Below are positions 1 to 41,466 of a DNA stretch of 64,000 nucleotides, in pieces. The notes under the pieces are model-generated. The model worked only from the letters and a program-made list of their open reading frames with translations. It was not told the DNA's origin and ran no database searches. The position numbers and the translations under genes were made by a program. Location: positions 66,847,629 through 66,911,628 of the forward strand of contig NC_134401.1 in assembly GCF_050003625.1 (NCBI RefSeq), read 5' to 3'. Position 1 is the stretch's first letter. Each line of letters begins with the position of its first letter. This DNA comes from Haematobia irritans (lineage: Eukaryota > Arthropoda > Insecta > Diptera > Muscidae).

Positions 1-1565
1 CCTTTAGACATTTTGGCCAAACAGTCAGCTGCAACAACGGCTGTGCGGTTGCGCGAGCTATCGCTGTGGTCGGAAAAAAGTTACGGTCACAGTTCGGTCC
101 TCAAAATAATGCCAGATGTGCCTAACGTAGTGGATTACACTTTGGCGAGTCCACTTTTCGACAAAAAGTTTGAGACTCTAATTCCCAACAGTGAGGCGTG
201 GTGTACACGGACCCCGGGGAATAAAAGATATATAGATTTCTACACTGATGGCTCCAAATTGGATGGCTAAGTGGGTTTCGGAGCATATTCTAAAGATCTG
301 GAACTTCGAATAGCGAAAAGATTACTTGATCACTGTAGTGTTTTTCAGGCTGAAATATTAGCAATAAGAGAAGTGGTGAATTGGCTGAGAAGTAATGCTC
401 CAAGCAATGTTGGCATTAATATATACTCAGACAGTCAACCTGCAATAAAATCCTTGACTCTGTGTACCGGGGAACTGCGAAGCAGATGAGCTAGCAAGGC
501 TAGGAACTACCTTATACGGTGTTCTCACCAAGCATGTTTTGGGGTTTGAAATGTTTTCCCTTTATAAGCACTTCAAAACGAGTCGTTTTCGCCATACTAA
601 AAAACAAGTTCAAAACACAAGTTTTCCTCCAAAACACGCCAATTTTAGAATGTGAACCCACCTAATTTGGAATATACCCCGAATAACATACCCTATTCAA
701 AATATATGTCAAAATATTGAAATAAGTTTCATAAAAAAAAGAATAAACAAAGACTTTTAAGAACATGGACATGTGAAAATAACATAAAATTGTTTTCCCT
801 TTGCGCTCGCGGTAATTATTTGGACATAGGTTGCATATATGTGAATTTCGAGTAAATGTGAATTTCTAGTTTCCATGGTAACTGTCAAACTAAAACATCT
901 CAACCCGGTGTGAACAGTGAAATGTTTTGGAAAAACGAATGAGGAAAACGAGTCGGTGGGAACATAGCATTACATATTCCAGGGGAACTAGAATCTGTTG
1001 GTATGCCTCTGGCTACCTGCAAGCTCTTACTGCGTGAGAAGGCTGTCATGATGGCAAATGTTCGATGGGAGAATTGTAAGGGTTGTAACGACACCAAGCA
1101 AATATGGCCCCATTTAGACTTAAACCGCACACTAGATATGCTAGTGTTCTCGAGACGCCAGATTTCACTCCTGATATCTGCTATAACGTGTCGCTGCCTG
1201 ATAGGCGATTTAGCAAAAACTATTGGTGCGAAGTATAATGCCTATTGTATGAGCTGTCATGATGCGGAGGAAAAGTAATCAATAAAACACCTCTTGTGTG
1301 AGTGTCCTGCATTTTGTGTAAGGCGTAAGCAAATTTTAGGGGCATATAGCTTCAGATTACTGGAAACGTTAACTTAAGCAGTCTGCTAATGTTTTTGGAA
1401 CAATCTGGTTGATTCAACAGAAGAAAATAATCGAGAAGGTTCAACGGTTAAAACTAGAAGTGCCCATATGTAATAGGTACTTTTAGTTAATGTGGTATCA
1501 CAATGGACTGAATAGTCTAAGTGAGCCTGAATCTTAATCGGGCTGCCACTTTAACCTAACCTATC
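1..1565 (+). pseudogene. LINE-A copy 1, decayed 3' part (RT end, RNase H, zinc knuckle)
   Basis: The window opens inside ORF2 of a non-LTR retrotransposon also present at 18150, 28446 and 49499. It holds the RNase H region (FYTDGSKLDG, QAEILAIREV, NIYSDSQPA) and the C-terminal Cys/His stretch. Lesions: a TAA stop at 268-270 where other copies read Gln, a deletion of about 110 bp near 457, a 455-bp MITE insertion (515-969), another stop at about 1276 and small deletions near 1360. It ends in the family's 3' UTR and a (CCTAA)n tail. Sequence variants (for example GCAGATGAGCTAGC near 480) group it with copy 3. Confidence 0.85.
515..969. mobile_element. MITE-B copy 1 inside LINE-A copy 1
   Basis: It interrupts LINE-A and is flanked by a TTA duplication (512-514 and 970-972); removing it with one TTA restores the sequence of the other copies. 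Ends are imperfect inverted repeats (TACGGTGTTCTCACC and TGCTATGTTCCCACC read inward). No coding potential. A related copy is at 3939. The 3-bp TTA duplication fits the PIF/Harbinger group. Confidence 0.7.
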
Positions 1566-1569
1566 CTAA

Positions 1570-2107
1570 CCTTGTTTACACAAGGTCGTAGGTTCGATTC
1601 CTGCTTTGATAGAACACCAAAAAGTTTTTCAGCGGTGAATTATCCCACCTCAGAAATGTCACCAAAACTGCAAAACTTCTCTAAGTGGTTTCACTGCAAT
1701 GTGGAACTCAGTTCGGACTCGGTTATAAAAAGCAGGTCCCTTGTCATTGAGCTTAACATGGAATCGGACAGCACTCAGTGATAAAGGTGAGTATTAAGTT
1801 CGAGTTTAGCCGCTAAAATCGCTAAAGTGAAAACTAAATCAGTAAGAAAAATGCATGAAATTATACGTATTTGTGGCAAATTTTATTATAACTTGATGGG
1901 GAAAAGCCCAAAGCAAATTTTCACAAAGTTTGTATTCCTTAAAATGGATTATTAGAGAAAAGTAATCGTGAAAAATTACGTTTTTAGCGGCTAAACTCGA
2001 GCTTAATACCCACCTTAAGAGAGAAGTTCACCAATGTGGTATCACAATGGACTGAATAGTCTAAGTGAGCCTGATACATCGGGCTGCCACCTATCCTAAC
2101 CTAACCT
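1570..2107 (+). mobile_element. SINE-1, 5'-truncated copy interrupted by MITE-A
   Basis: It starts in the tRNA-like head with the B-box GGTTCGATTCC, runs through the body (CACTGCAATGTGG, GAGCTTAACATGGAATC) to 1784, and resumes at 2016 to end with the LINE-A-like stem-loop and a (CCTAA) tail. The full-length copy at 46599-46951 allows exact reconstruction of the break. The A-box end is missing. It sits directly against the tail of LINE-A copy 1. Confidence 0.8.
1785..2015. mobile_element. MITE-A copy 1 (TWA target site, PIF/Harbinger-like)
   Basis: A 231-bp non-coding element inserted in SINE-1. Inverted termini of about 35 bp begin AGGTGAGTATTAAGTTCGAG and, from the other end, AGGTGGGTATTAAGCTCGAG. 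TAA is duplicated at 1782-1784 and 2016-2018, and removing the element restores the SINE. A second copy with TTA duplication is at 14875. Confidence 0.8.
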
Positions 2108-2139
2108 TGGGTATATATAATTTTGAAGCGTCAAATGAT

Positions 2140-2412
2140 TACTTCCATTATTTTACTTGCAGCATACTCTCTAGGTCTCTCTTTCTAAACACATATATGT
2201 TTATAGGCTATTTCTAAATTAATATATGTTTGCATCCAAGCATATTATATTTACAAACATTTTATATCCCAAACATAATATGTTCTAACATATTACATGT
2301 TATGTTAGTTTATGAACATTGTATGTTTTCACTTAAAAATATTGTGTTAAAAATTTGAGTCCCAAACATATAATTTTTACACCCAAACATATGAACAGCC
2401 TTTTTCGTCCGT
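2140..2412 (+). repeat. Palindromic-motif repeat (AAACATA/TATGTTT), copy P1
   Basis: An AT-rich stretch made of recurring CCAAACATA and TATGTTTGG words that pair with each other. The region 2190-2410 is present as a reverse complement at 11485-11722 with high identity, and the start (ATTACTTCCATTATTTTACTT near 2138) recurs at about 60510. No ORF. Class unknown. Confidence 0.6.
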
Positions 2413-2439
2413 GAACAATTAAGAATTAAATCTTGATTT

Positions 2440-2606
2440 TTTGCGAGAGTGTGATTTTGCAGAAAAATTGTTCACGCACATTCACCAATCGATTTTATTT
2501 CCCACCCACCACAACATATTTGTCTTAGATCAATTCACGAGAGTTGTTTTGAATTTTGTTTACGACTCACGTGTTACAACAATTTCGTGTCACGCGTACA
2601 CCTCTA
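2440..2606 (-). mobile_element. hAT-like CGTGAG element, right-end fragment
   Basis: Ends with CACGCGTACACCTCTA, the same terminus (TAGAGGTGTRCRCGTGA inward) as the complete copy at 5686-6236, preceded by TTCACGCACATTCACC-type words. The other end is missing. Confidence 0.55.
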
Positions 2607-3406
2607 ATATAGAATGAAAAGAAATTGAAAAATTAAAGTGAAATCCAAAATATCGCATTTAATTTTTTGAACGTATGAATTGCATCGGTGTATGCAAACA
2701 CTACGGAATTAAATATAGCACATTTACTCGACAGTGTGAATGTATTAATCGGATTAAAAATCCTCGTTTGTTGTTACCAATGTGCAATGACCTCGATGGC
2801 GGCCGTAATGACGCGCATCCATTCCCGATTTGTTTGTGCCAACGTATGCTTCTTCCTGTGTTTTTTATTTTAAATACCTATCACCGATTCAACAGGCACG
2901 CAATATATTTGACTTCTTTGTTCTCCTACCAACGAATTCCTATGGTGAACAGTTATATACGTGCCTGCAGTCTAATTAACACGATTTAGTTTTCTTTTGC
3001 CACGATATTTTCTTCATTTTTGACTGGGAAGGACGTGATAATAACAAATGGACAACATTTAAGATTGTTGGTTGTCGACACAATGATCTATTCAACGCTG
3101 CCTATATCCGAATAAATCACTAAACACAAAATTTCCCTATTAGTTTTGCAAAATGATATTATCATGGAGAGTAAGGGGAAGTATGTTTTGGTTTTTGTTT
3201 TAATTCATTCATTAATTCATTGAAAACCTTAATAGGAAATATATGGAAAATTTAATATACATAAACACATTTTTGAGAAACCTATCGGAGCTTCAGAAAA
3301 TTGGGGGATGGATATCAGAGCGATCGCGCATAACAAATTCCCATAAAAAACCTGCTGAAGCTGCAAGTCGAAGAATTGTAATCAAAATAAAACACATAAA
3401 ATATAT
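2607..3406. other. No recognisable gene
   Basis: AT-rich sequence. A 104-codon reading frame at 2675-2989 shows no domain, and its overlapping frames are equally open. I see no repeats matching the rest of the window. Confidence 0.5.
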
Positions 3407-3938
3407 ACATTGAAAAAAATTTAGTCGTAAGGTTAAAGATTGTATGTCTTTAATATATGACTCAGAATTATGCTTAGCATATAAGAGCATTTCTCTGATA
3501 TAAAGTTTTTTTCCTTATCCAAAAGTCGATAAACTTTTCAATGAAGACGTTTTGTCCTTATAGTGATTCGACATAAAATTTGGTATCCCAAAATGAAAGA
3601 AAATTTTGTTTGACTAAGGTCAACTTGTCTTTAAAAATTCTGAAAAATTCTTCTATATTAATGAAATCGTCTTTAAATTTGTTAATGTTTTGTATCTTAC
3701 TAAAAAGCAAGAAAGCGTTTAAAAATGGGAGATTATTTTCAACACTTTATTTTAAAGATTTTTTACTTGAAACAAATCAAAATTTCTACTTGTAGTCGAG
3801 TCCGAATTTGGAAATTTAAGTTGTCGTTAAGATGATTTTAAAGGACTCTTATACCACATGAAGAAAAAACGAATAAATTAAACTTTGTTTCCTAGAGTAA
3901 AGTACGAAATACTTAAATTTAAAGGAAAATTTTTCTTA

Positions 3939-4650
<712 letters not shown>

Positions 4651-4840
4651 GTTTTCAGCGTGTCCAAAATTGAGAGATTTCGCTGTATAAATATGAGAGC
4701 TATATCTAAATTTGAACCGATTTCTATTAGTTTTGCAGGCTTAATTTATACTATAGAAGATTACATCGTGCTAACATTGAGTAAGACGGATTAGTAAATA
4801 AGAATATTATGGCCAAATTTGGGAAAATGGGGCGATACAT

Positions 4841-5474
4841 ACACTGAAAAATATTGTCGCGAGGACGGAAGATTTCATGTCTTTAAAATACGAATGCAAA
4901 TTTCGCTTATCATAGAAGACGCATTTCACTAATATAAGGATTTTTTCCTTGTCCAAAACTCGATAAACTTTTCAATGAAGTCGTATTGTATTATTATCAC
5001 TTATCATCATAACATGAAAGAAAAAATGTTTGGGCTTCACTCACTTCACTTAATAATTCAGAAAAATTCATTAAATTAAATGTAATTGTCTTTAAATTTG
5101 TTGTCTTTTTGCATCTTGACTACAAAGCAAAATATCGTTCAAATATAGGACATGTTTTTCAGCACTTTATTTTAAATACTTTTTACTTGAAACATAGCAT
5201 AATTTCTACTGAATGTCGAGACTGAATTTGGAAAATAAAGTTGTTGTTTACTCGTTTTTAAAGGACTTTGATAGCATATGAAGAAAAAAAGCTGAAAAAG
5301 CGAAAAATTAAAAGTTGCTTCCTAGAAGCAAGTACACAAAACCCAAATTTGAAAAAGAATTGTGTCTTAAAAGTATCCTTACTTGTATTCTCCGCTTCTT
5401 TGGCACGGAATCAATGCCACAATTTTTAAAGTAAAGACAACATCTTTGGGAACGGGCATGCTTTTTTTCAGTGT
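4841..5474. mobile_element. TIR element T1 copy 2
   Basis: Inverted ends ACACTGAAAAA (4841) and TTTTTTTCAGTGT (5474) bound a 634-bp non-coding element, the better preserved relative of 3407-4663. No transposase. Superfamily not assignable from the ends alone. Confidence 0.55.
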
Positions 5475-5685
5475 ATATTATTAGCCCAATTATGAATATT
5501 CCATGGGGAATGTGTTCCAAGGGAATTAAATTCCCCCGGGAATAAAATCCTCCTGTTCTAAACAGTATGGGAAGGGAATAACAAGGGAGAAATAATCTAG
5601 AGTATTCGAAATCAGCTGTTTTACTTCAACTGTTTTCTTAATATAAATTTTGAATTGAAATTGTATTGAATTGTTGAGTTAAAAG

Positions 5686-6236
5686 TAGAGGTGTGCACGT
5701 GAGTAATATTTTACTCACGCTCACGCACACTCACGACTGAAAAATCATACTCACGCACACTCACGAAAAGAAAATTTGTACTCACGCACACTCACGCACG
5801 AAAACGTCGAAAAATACCGTGACTCACGAAAAATATCGTGACTCACGAAAAATATCGTGATTCACGAAAAATATCGTGACTCACGAATAATTTTATGATT
5901 AATTTACCTTACCGAAGTGTCTGAAAACATGAGCATTATTAAAATCGAGAGTGTTATTAAACTCTTAACATCCCAGGTGTCACTAAAATTGTTATTGAAT
6001 TTAACTCTTAAGCGTTTTATGTTGTTGAGCAGAAATATTTTCGTGAGTGTAATTCGTTACTCACGCACACTCACGAAGATATTATTTTCGTGACTCACGC
6101 TCACGCACGACATGTTGGTTTGTTAATCACGCTCACGCACACTCACGCTGTTGTCATGAGCGTGACTCACGACTCACGCACGAATCACGAAAATTTTCGT
6201 GAGTCACGACAATTTCGTGTCACGTGCACATCTCTA
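5686..6236. mobile_element. Non-autonomous hAT-like element with a CTCACG minisatellite interior
   Basis: Termini TAGAGGTGTGCACGTGA and, inverted, TAGAGATGTGCACGTGA are flanked by an exact 8-bp duplication GTTAAAAG (5678-5685, 6237-6244). An 8-bp duplication with TAGAG-type ends is the hAT signature. The 551-bp interior is mostly repeats of CTCACGCACACTCACG and CGTGACTCACGAAAAATAT words, and no transposase is encoded. Confidence 0.8.
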
Positions 6237-6666
6237 GTTAAAAGCGAAAAACCTGAAAACCTTTTAGGGTCGTGTTTATGATAGTTGCTGAGGAAGAGGC
6301 GTATGAATATAGCAATGTCCAAAGGACAGAAAGAAGAAAGCACGCGATGCCATTAACCCACTTGAGTTGCCTGAATATTTGTAACTACATACTTGTACAT
6401 GAAGCGGTTGTTACTTAGTTAATGGGGTGCGTTTTCAAGGTTTCACAAATATTATTTACGTGTTAGCAGCCCACATCCCATCTCAACGCAATTCATTTGG
6501 ATTACCCCCACTAGTAAAATAAGTGCTACGATTCTTTGCCGAAGGTGGCTACTAAAAAGTGAGAAGGAAAAGATCGAGACGTATCTAATGCCCTGTGTAG
6601 CCTGAAAAAAGTTCTTAAAGAAGTCGTAAACATATTTTAAGAACACCTATGTCCAAAGCGCATATA

Positions 6667-7598
6667 AAGGGTGATTTGTTAAGAGCTTGATAACTTTTTT
6701 AAAAAAAAAACGCATAAAATTTGCAAAATCTCATCGGTTCTTTATTTGAAACGTTAGATTGGTCCATGACATTTACTTGTTGAAGATAATTTCATTTAAA
6801 TGTTGACCGCGGCTGCGTCTTAGGTGGTCCATTCGGAAAGTCCAATTTTGGGCAACTTTTTCGAGCATTTCGGCCGGAATAGCCCGAATTTCTTCGGAAA
6901 TGTTGTCTTCCAAAGCTGGAATAGTTGCTGGCTTATTTCTGTAGACTTTAGACTTGACGTAGCCCCACAAAAAATAGTCTAAAGGCGTCAAATCGCATGA
7001 TCTTGGTGGCCAACTTACCGGTCCATTTCTTGAGATGAATTGTTCTCCGAAGTTTTCCCTCAAAATGGCCATAGAATCGCGAGCTGTGTGGCATGTAGCG
7101 CCATCTTGTTGAAACCACATGTCAACCAAGTTCAGTTCTTCCATTTTTGGCAACAAAAAGTTTGTTAGCATCGAACGATAGCGATCGCCATTCACCGTAA
7201 CGTTGCGTCCAACAGCATCTTCGAAAAAATACGGTCCAATGATTCCACCAGCGTACAAACCACACCAAACAGTGCATTTTTCGGGATGCATGGGCAGTTC
7301 TTGAACGGCTTCTGGTTGCTCTTCACTCCAAATGCGGCAATTTTGCTTATTTACGTAGCCATTCAACCAGAAATGAGCCTCATCGCTGAACAAAATTTGT
7401 CGATAAAAAAGCGGATTTTCTGCCACTGATTTTGGTAATAAAATTCAATGATTTGCAAGCGTTGCTCGTTAGTAAGTCTATTCATGATGAAATGTCAAAG
7501 CATACTGAGCATCTTTCTCTTTGACACCATGTCTGAAATCCCACGTGATCTGTCAAATACTAATGCATGAAAATCCTAACCTCAAAAGAATCACCCTT
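6667..7598 (-). mobile_element. Tc1/mariner-superfamily element, internally deleted copy 1
   Basis: Inverted ends AAGGGTGATT are flanked by TA at both sides (6665-6666, 7599-7600). At 932 bp it is shorter than expected for an autonomous element. It keeps the transposase start and about 20 N-terminal residues (near 7483), joined out of frame by a deletion to the catalytic domain. Same family as 48080-49003. Confidence 0.85.
6773..7426 (-). pseudogene. Mariner-like transposase, catalytic domain fragment
   Basis: A 217-residue frame holds the DDE/D domain of the IS630-Tc1-mariner superfamily: FSDEAHFWLNG (first Asp), QQDGATCHTA (second Asp) and PRSCDLTPLDYFLWG (third Asp), with 36 residues between the second and third by my count. 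The N-terminal helix-turn-helix region is lost, apart from a short piece upstream in another frame, so it cannot be active. It would cut and rejoin DNA at the element ends. Nearly identical to the copy at 48187. Confidence 0.85.
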
Positions 7599-8525
7599 TA
7601 TTTCATCAAAACGGAAGAGGAAAAACGAAAACTTCGTTATCTTTTTATACAATAATGAAATGTCTAGCGTAACATAATAGGATGTGTTGTCGGGACGCAT
7701 GTCGGCATTATTGCTCTTTCAAGGAACAATCACCTATATTAATTGTAATTGTGTTATTTTCAAATTTAAAAGAATTTTTAAAATATGTACAGATCTGTGA
7801 CGAGATGAGGACTCGGTAGTTGAATGCAACCCATCCTGATGCATGCCTATACTCTTTTTTTTTTTTTTGCTTTTAATTTGTGGGTTTTGACCTGAAATTA
7901 CATAGAAATGATGCATTTTGTTATAACTCCCTTGATTTTTTTTTGGGAATTATTCCCAAAAAATGTCAACGTTTTTCGCTTTTTAATGTCATTTGTAATA
8001 CCAATTTTTCCCCAAGGGAAGTTGGTTTAGTATAAGGGAAAAGAAAAAAAATTCCGCAGGGAGATTTTGTTTAGAATAGGGGAACAGGGAATAGGGAAAA
8101 AATTCCCTAGGAGTTGTTATTCAGAATTGGGCTATATTATATGAGAGCTATATCTAAATCTTAACCGATGTAGATGATATTTGTATCAAATCATTTACAT
8201 CCGGTGTTAATTCGGTATTAACTATGACATCGCCGTAACATATGATATGTCGTCGTGGCTAAAAATTAATTGGTCGCCTTGGTAGTTCATTTTCTTCACA
8301 TGAAGTAAATAGGCGAGTAAATTACAATATTTCTCACCGAAAAATAAATTTTGTGAATATAGCGAATAATATATTTGAGGATTATTAATCTTTGCTAATT
8401 TGGAATCCTCCTCTCACTATATGCGTAAGAGACATGGCAAAGCTTCCCAAATCTCACAACAAACATGTTGAGGCATGCAGTGCCTGCGATTGGACATAGA
8501 ATTTAAAGAATAACTTTGAAAGAAA

Positions 8526-8580
8526 CAAGTAAGTAAAGTAGAAAGTCGGGCGGGGCCGACTCTATCATACCCTAAACTAG
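8526..8580 (+). repeat. INE-like element end fragment
   Basis: Contains AAGTAGAAAGTCGGGCGGGG followed by CCGACT, a short hairpin (AGTCGG/CCGACT) and then TATCATACCC. This is the same layout as the INE starts at 42527 and 55820 but a different subfamily. Upstream words GAGCTATATCTAAAT at 4700 and 8145 are also typical of these repeats. Confidence 0.45.
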
Positions 8581-8937
8581 AGGTCTGCACAATTCCATTT
8601 GTAAGTGCAGAGTACACTTGTACTTGCTACATGAGTACATCTATTTGAGAGAGTCGCAAAACAATTGGTACACATTTCGATGAACACCAAAAGCCACGAG
8701 TAACTTCTTGTTGCAACTCTGATATCTTCACTACCAACAAACACATATCCCTCTTTCTCTCTTATTGAAGTGTACTCAGAGTGATCACGTCGAATATGTT
8801 TCAGAAAACAAAAAACAGTTACTCTCCATAATATATGTTTTCTATTTGTTATAAAGAACGACAAACGTTAAGGAAAATGTGTGACATACATAAATATATG
8901 AAATATGTGACATACATACATATCTATAATTAATAAT

Positions 8938-10098
8938 CGTGTCTGTTCTGGTACACACATGTACAATTTTCGTGTGGTGTCACACTTAAAAGGTGTTCTG
9001 GCCAACACTATACACCGTCATAGACCTAAAATTGTACACGAACATTTCTTTTGTGTAGGCTTAGTGTACAGCCATCGTATGCAAAGTTAGAAGTTTTTAT
9101 AACAAATAAATAACAGATTCTGAAACTTTAAACCACGATTTTAAAAATCCATCCAAAATATGAACCGAAATTTCCTCTGATTGGTATATAAATTTTGGGG
9201 TTGTTGTAATCAGCTGATTTTCAATGTGTTCGAAAGTATAATGTTGCCACAATTTTTAAAAGTTAACACAAAAAAGTTTTAAGCAAAATTAACTTTGATT
9301 TTTGTGAATACTATCCGAAACAAATCAAAGGTCTTTTTGAAAATATAAGGTAATTAAATTATAACTTTTACGAAATCAATAGGCTAAGAAAAGTGAATTT
9401 TACCAAATTTATTGCATGAAAAAAATGGCATCTTCAATTCTGCAAAGTGTTCTGGTGCACAAATCACTGAGCAAATTAAAAAAAAATAACGCCGCCAATA
9501 TCTTTCTGCACATGGAGGCCGCCACGATAGAAAATTTGTTTGCAATATTATTGTAAATATTTAAGCAATTCAAATGAGAAAAACCTTAACAGAATAGTTA
9601 ATTATGCCCACTATAATTAAATTTCCTTTAATGTATGGATGTTAAAAACTGTTTGACCAAAACCAAAATAAAAACTTCTCCGCCATCAAAAACAAAAACG
9701 AGAACGACACGGCGATCATTTGTTCATGAGTAACATTGAGGAGGGATAGAAAAAACAAATCAAAACAGATTTGAAGCATCACGCAATTGTCTCCTTTTTC
9801 TTGATAAATTGCTCTTGTCCTTACATTATTCACTGCTAACAAAAATCCGGCAGGCATTTTATGGCTTTGAGTTACGCACTTACTTTTAATTTTTTATGTT
9901 TATACCGGCAAAATATGTTTTGTTTATAATTTCTGTCTGCAAATAATATGGCTTGCAGAAAAAATCAGCTGTCACATTTTTCGATTAAATGTCCGAAAAA
10001 AGTTTTCACACGTGTGACTCAGAACAACTAACTTTGTGTGTGGTGTGTAGAAAGTGTATAGTGTGGTGCACAATGCGGTGTGACCCAGAACAGACATG
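8938..10098. mobile_element. TIR element W
   Basis: Ends CGTGTCTGTTCTGG (8938) and, inverted, CATGTCTGTTCTGG (ending 10098), followed inward on both sides by GTGTG/CACAC-rich stretches. 1,161 bp, no convincing ORF and no unambiguous target duplication. Confidence 0.5.
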
Positions 10099-10594
10099 AT
10101 TAACTTTTTTTGTTAAAAACAGAAAAATTGTACAAATTATTTAAATTTTGTCGAAAAAATGCTAAATCTAATTTTAAAAAATTGTGAATTTGTGAAAATA
10201 TTTGAGGTTAATCGTTTCAAACAAGCGTTAGAATCCATTAAAAATTATAAAAAATATTTGACAAAATATCACAGAATTTTTTAATTTACATCCAAAACAT
10301 TGAATTCAGAACACACCTAGAGAAGTGATGCAAATTCAGTGCAACCGCTGCTGAAATGGAGGACTTCCGTCCAATGACAAGCCCATGTTAAATTCATCGC
10401 TTCTGCGTCAATTTTGCAGCACTTCCGGATCCAAAAAGATCATTCTCATTACCTTTTTGGCGACGCTTTTTTAGCTGGATAGTTAATTGTTATTCGCTAA
10501 ATTGTCCCCTTAAAGGCTTTGAATTGCTTAAATAAAAGAAAATAAAATACAGTAAATAAAACAACATAGTACATTTAGATGTTTGTTTCTTCTT

Positions 10595-10604
10595 TTTATT
10601 TATT
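10595..10604 (-). promoter_or_regulatory. Candidate polyadenylation signals for bdg
   Basis: On the minus strand two overlapping AATAAA hexamers (TTTATT on the plus strand) start 17-26 bases after the bdg stop codon. They are the first such signals downstream, though closeness to the stop would make the 3' UTR very short; alternative signals lie farther on. Confidence 0.45.
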
Positions 10605-10620
10605 ATTCCTTAGACGTAAA

Positions 10621-39951
<29,331 letters not shown>

Positions 39952-40236
39952 GTTATGAAGTCTGAAAATGGAACAACGGGAATCAGTTTGTTAGAAATGG
40001 AATAGAGTAAAAATTTCGAAAAGAAGAATAAATTGGAAAAGATAAATTCATTTCTATAGCTGGGATATCCATATGATTTATTGTTATTCAATTTACGATA
40101 TAATCTATTGGATACTGAACATTCACTTTGATTTTTTAATTGGATTTAATTTTAACATCGTTAGTTTTTGTCATTTTGAAAAAGTAAATATTCTTTTTGT
40201 AGGATAAATAATTTTCTTCTCAAATTAAGTATAAAA

Positions 40237-41466
40237 ACAAGTGTATACAGCAGCATGAACCAAATATTATAGTTTCCTTTGAAAATTCAGGGGGGTTTGA
40301 CGACAGATATTCTCCCATATAGAGCAGTTCAACTAGTACACTTTTCGAAGATACATCTAAAGACTTTACTTATGAAGACTATATCATATTCTGGATTTAT
40401 AAGAACCATTTATTTCCATGTATTTAAGCAATTCAAAGAATTTAAAAGGCCAAATTAACGTGTTTTAGAGGAATCATTAACATCTCTTGTAGGTGTGCAA
40501 GAAAATGATGAAATAACGCCTTGATTTGAAATCTAAAATATGTAGATTTTCATCCCCATTATTTAAATGATTACGAGAAGTAAAATCTGGAAATTTTACA
40601 TTCAGTTTGAAGCAATTTTCATGATCAGTGCGCCTTCTATACCCTCCAGAAGTGAAATCGTATAAAAACTAAGGTTTCTAGAAACCCAATGAGTGAAATC
40701 GGGAGATCGGTCTATATGGGGGATATAGCAAAACATGAACCAATACACGCACACCCCTTTATGGTCCTAAAATACCTCTAGACTTCCAATTTCAGGCAAA
40801 TTGGATAAAACTACAGTTTCTATAAGGCCAAGAAGTAAAATCTGGAGATCGGTCTATAGGGCTATATCAATATATGGAATATACTCACCATTTTCGGCAT
40901 ACCTTTTTATGGTCCTAAAATACCTTTAGATTTCCAATTTCAGGCAAATAGGATAAAAACTACGGTTTCTATAACCCCGAGAAGTAAAATCTGGAGATCG
41001 GTCTATATGGGGGCTATACCAAAACATGGACCGATACTCACCATTTTTGGCATACCTCTTTGTGGTCCTAAAATACCTCTAGATTTCCAATTTCAGGCAA
41101 ATTGGATAGAAACTACGGTTTTTATAAGCCCAAGACCACAAATCGAGAGGTCGATTTATATGGGGACTATATCAAAACTTGGACCGATATAGCCCATCTT
41201 CGAACTGGACCTGCCTGCAGACAAAAGACGAGTTTGTGCAAAATTTCAGCACGATTTCTTCATTATTGAAGACTGTAGCGTGATTACAAAAGACAGACAG
41301 CCAGACAGACGGACATACGGACATGGCTATATCGTCTTAGAATTTCTCCCTGATCAAGAATATGTACACTTTATATAGTCGGAAATCGACATTTCGATGT
41401 GTTACAAACGGAATGACAAACTTATTATACCCCCGTCACCATTCTGTGGTGGTGGCTATAAAAATA
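40237..41466 (+). mobile_element. INE-1/DINE-like element, copy A
   Basis: Starts AACAAGTGTATACAGCAG and ends with CCATTCTGTGGTGGTGGCTATAA. Internal units of about 150 bp recur (ATGGTCCTAAAATACCTCTA at about 40761, 40909 and 41062). The conserved block CAGACGGACATACGGACATG then ATCAAGAATATGTACACTTTATA at 41310-41385 matches the Drosophila INE-1/DINE hallmark. Non-coding; such repeats are attributed to helentron machinery. About 95% like copy C in inverse orientation, with a small deletion near its start. Confidence 0.75.

Larger units (their letters stand above)
5482..8134. mobile_element. TIR element N1, host to two younger insertions
   Basis: Ends read TAGCCCAATTATGAAT at 5482 and, inverted, TAGCCCAATTCTGAAT up to 8134. 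Near both ends runs of G-rich GGGAATT words occur in inverted orientation. TATTAT abuts both ends and may be the target duplication. Inside lie the hAT-like element (5686-6236) and the mariner-like element (6667-7598); no ORF of its own is left. Confidence 0.5.

Noticed and set aside
2675..2989. 104-codon Cys-containing frame
   Set aside because: No domain, overlapping open frames of similar quality, no splice or promoter support.
40680..41300. CRISPR-like regularly spaced repeats in the INE blocks
   Set aside because: Units of ~150 bp are diverged tandem repeats without unique spacers, in eukaryotic DNA with INE hallmarks.
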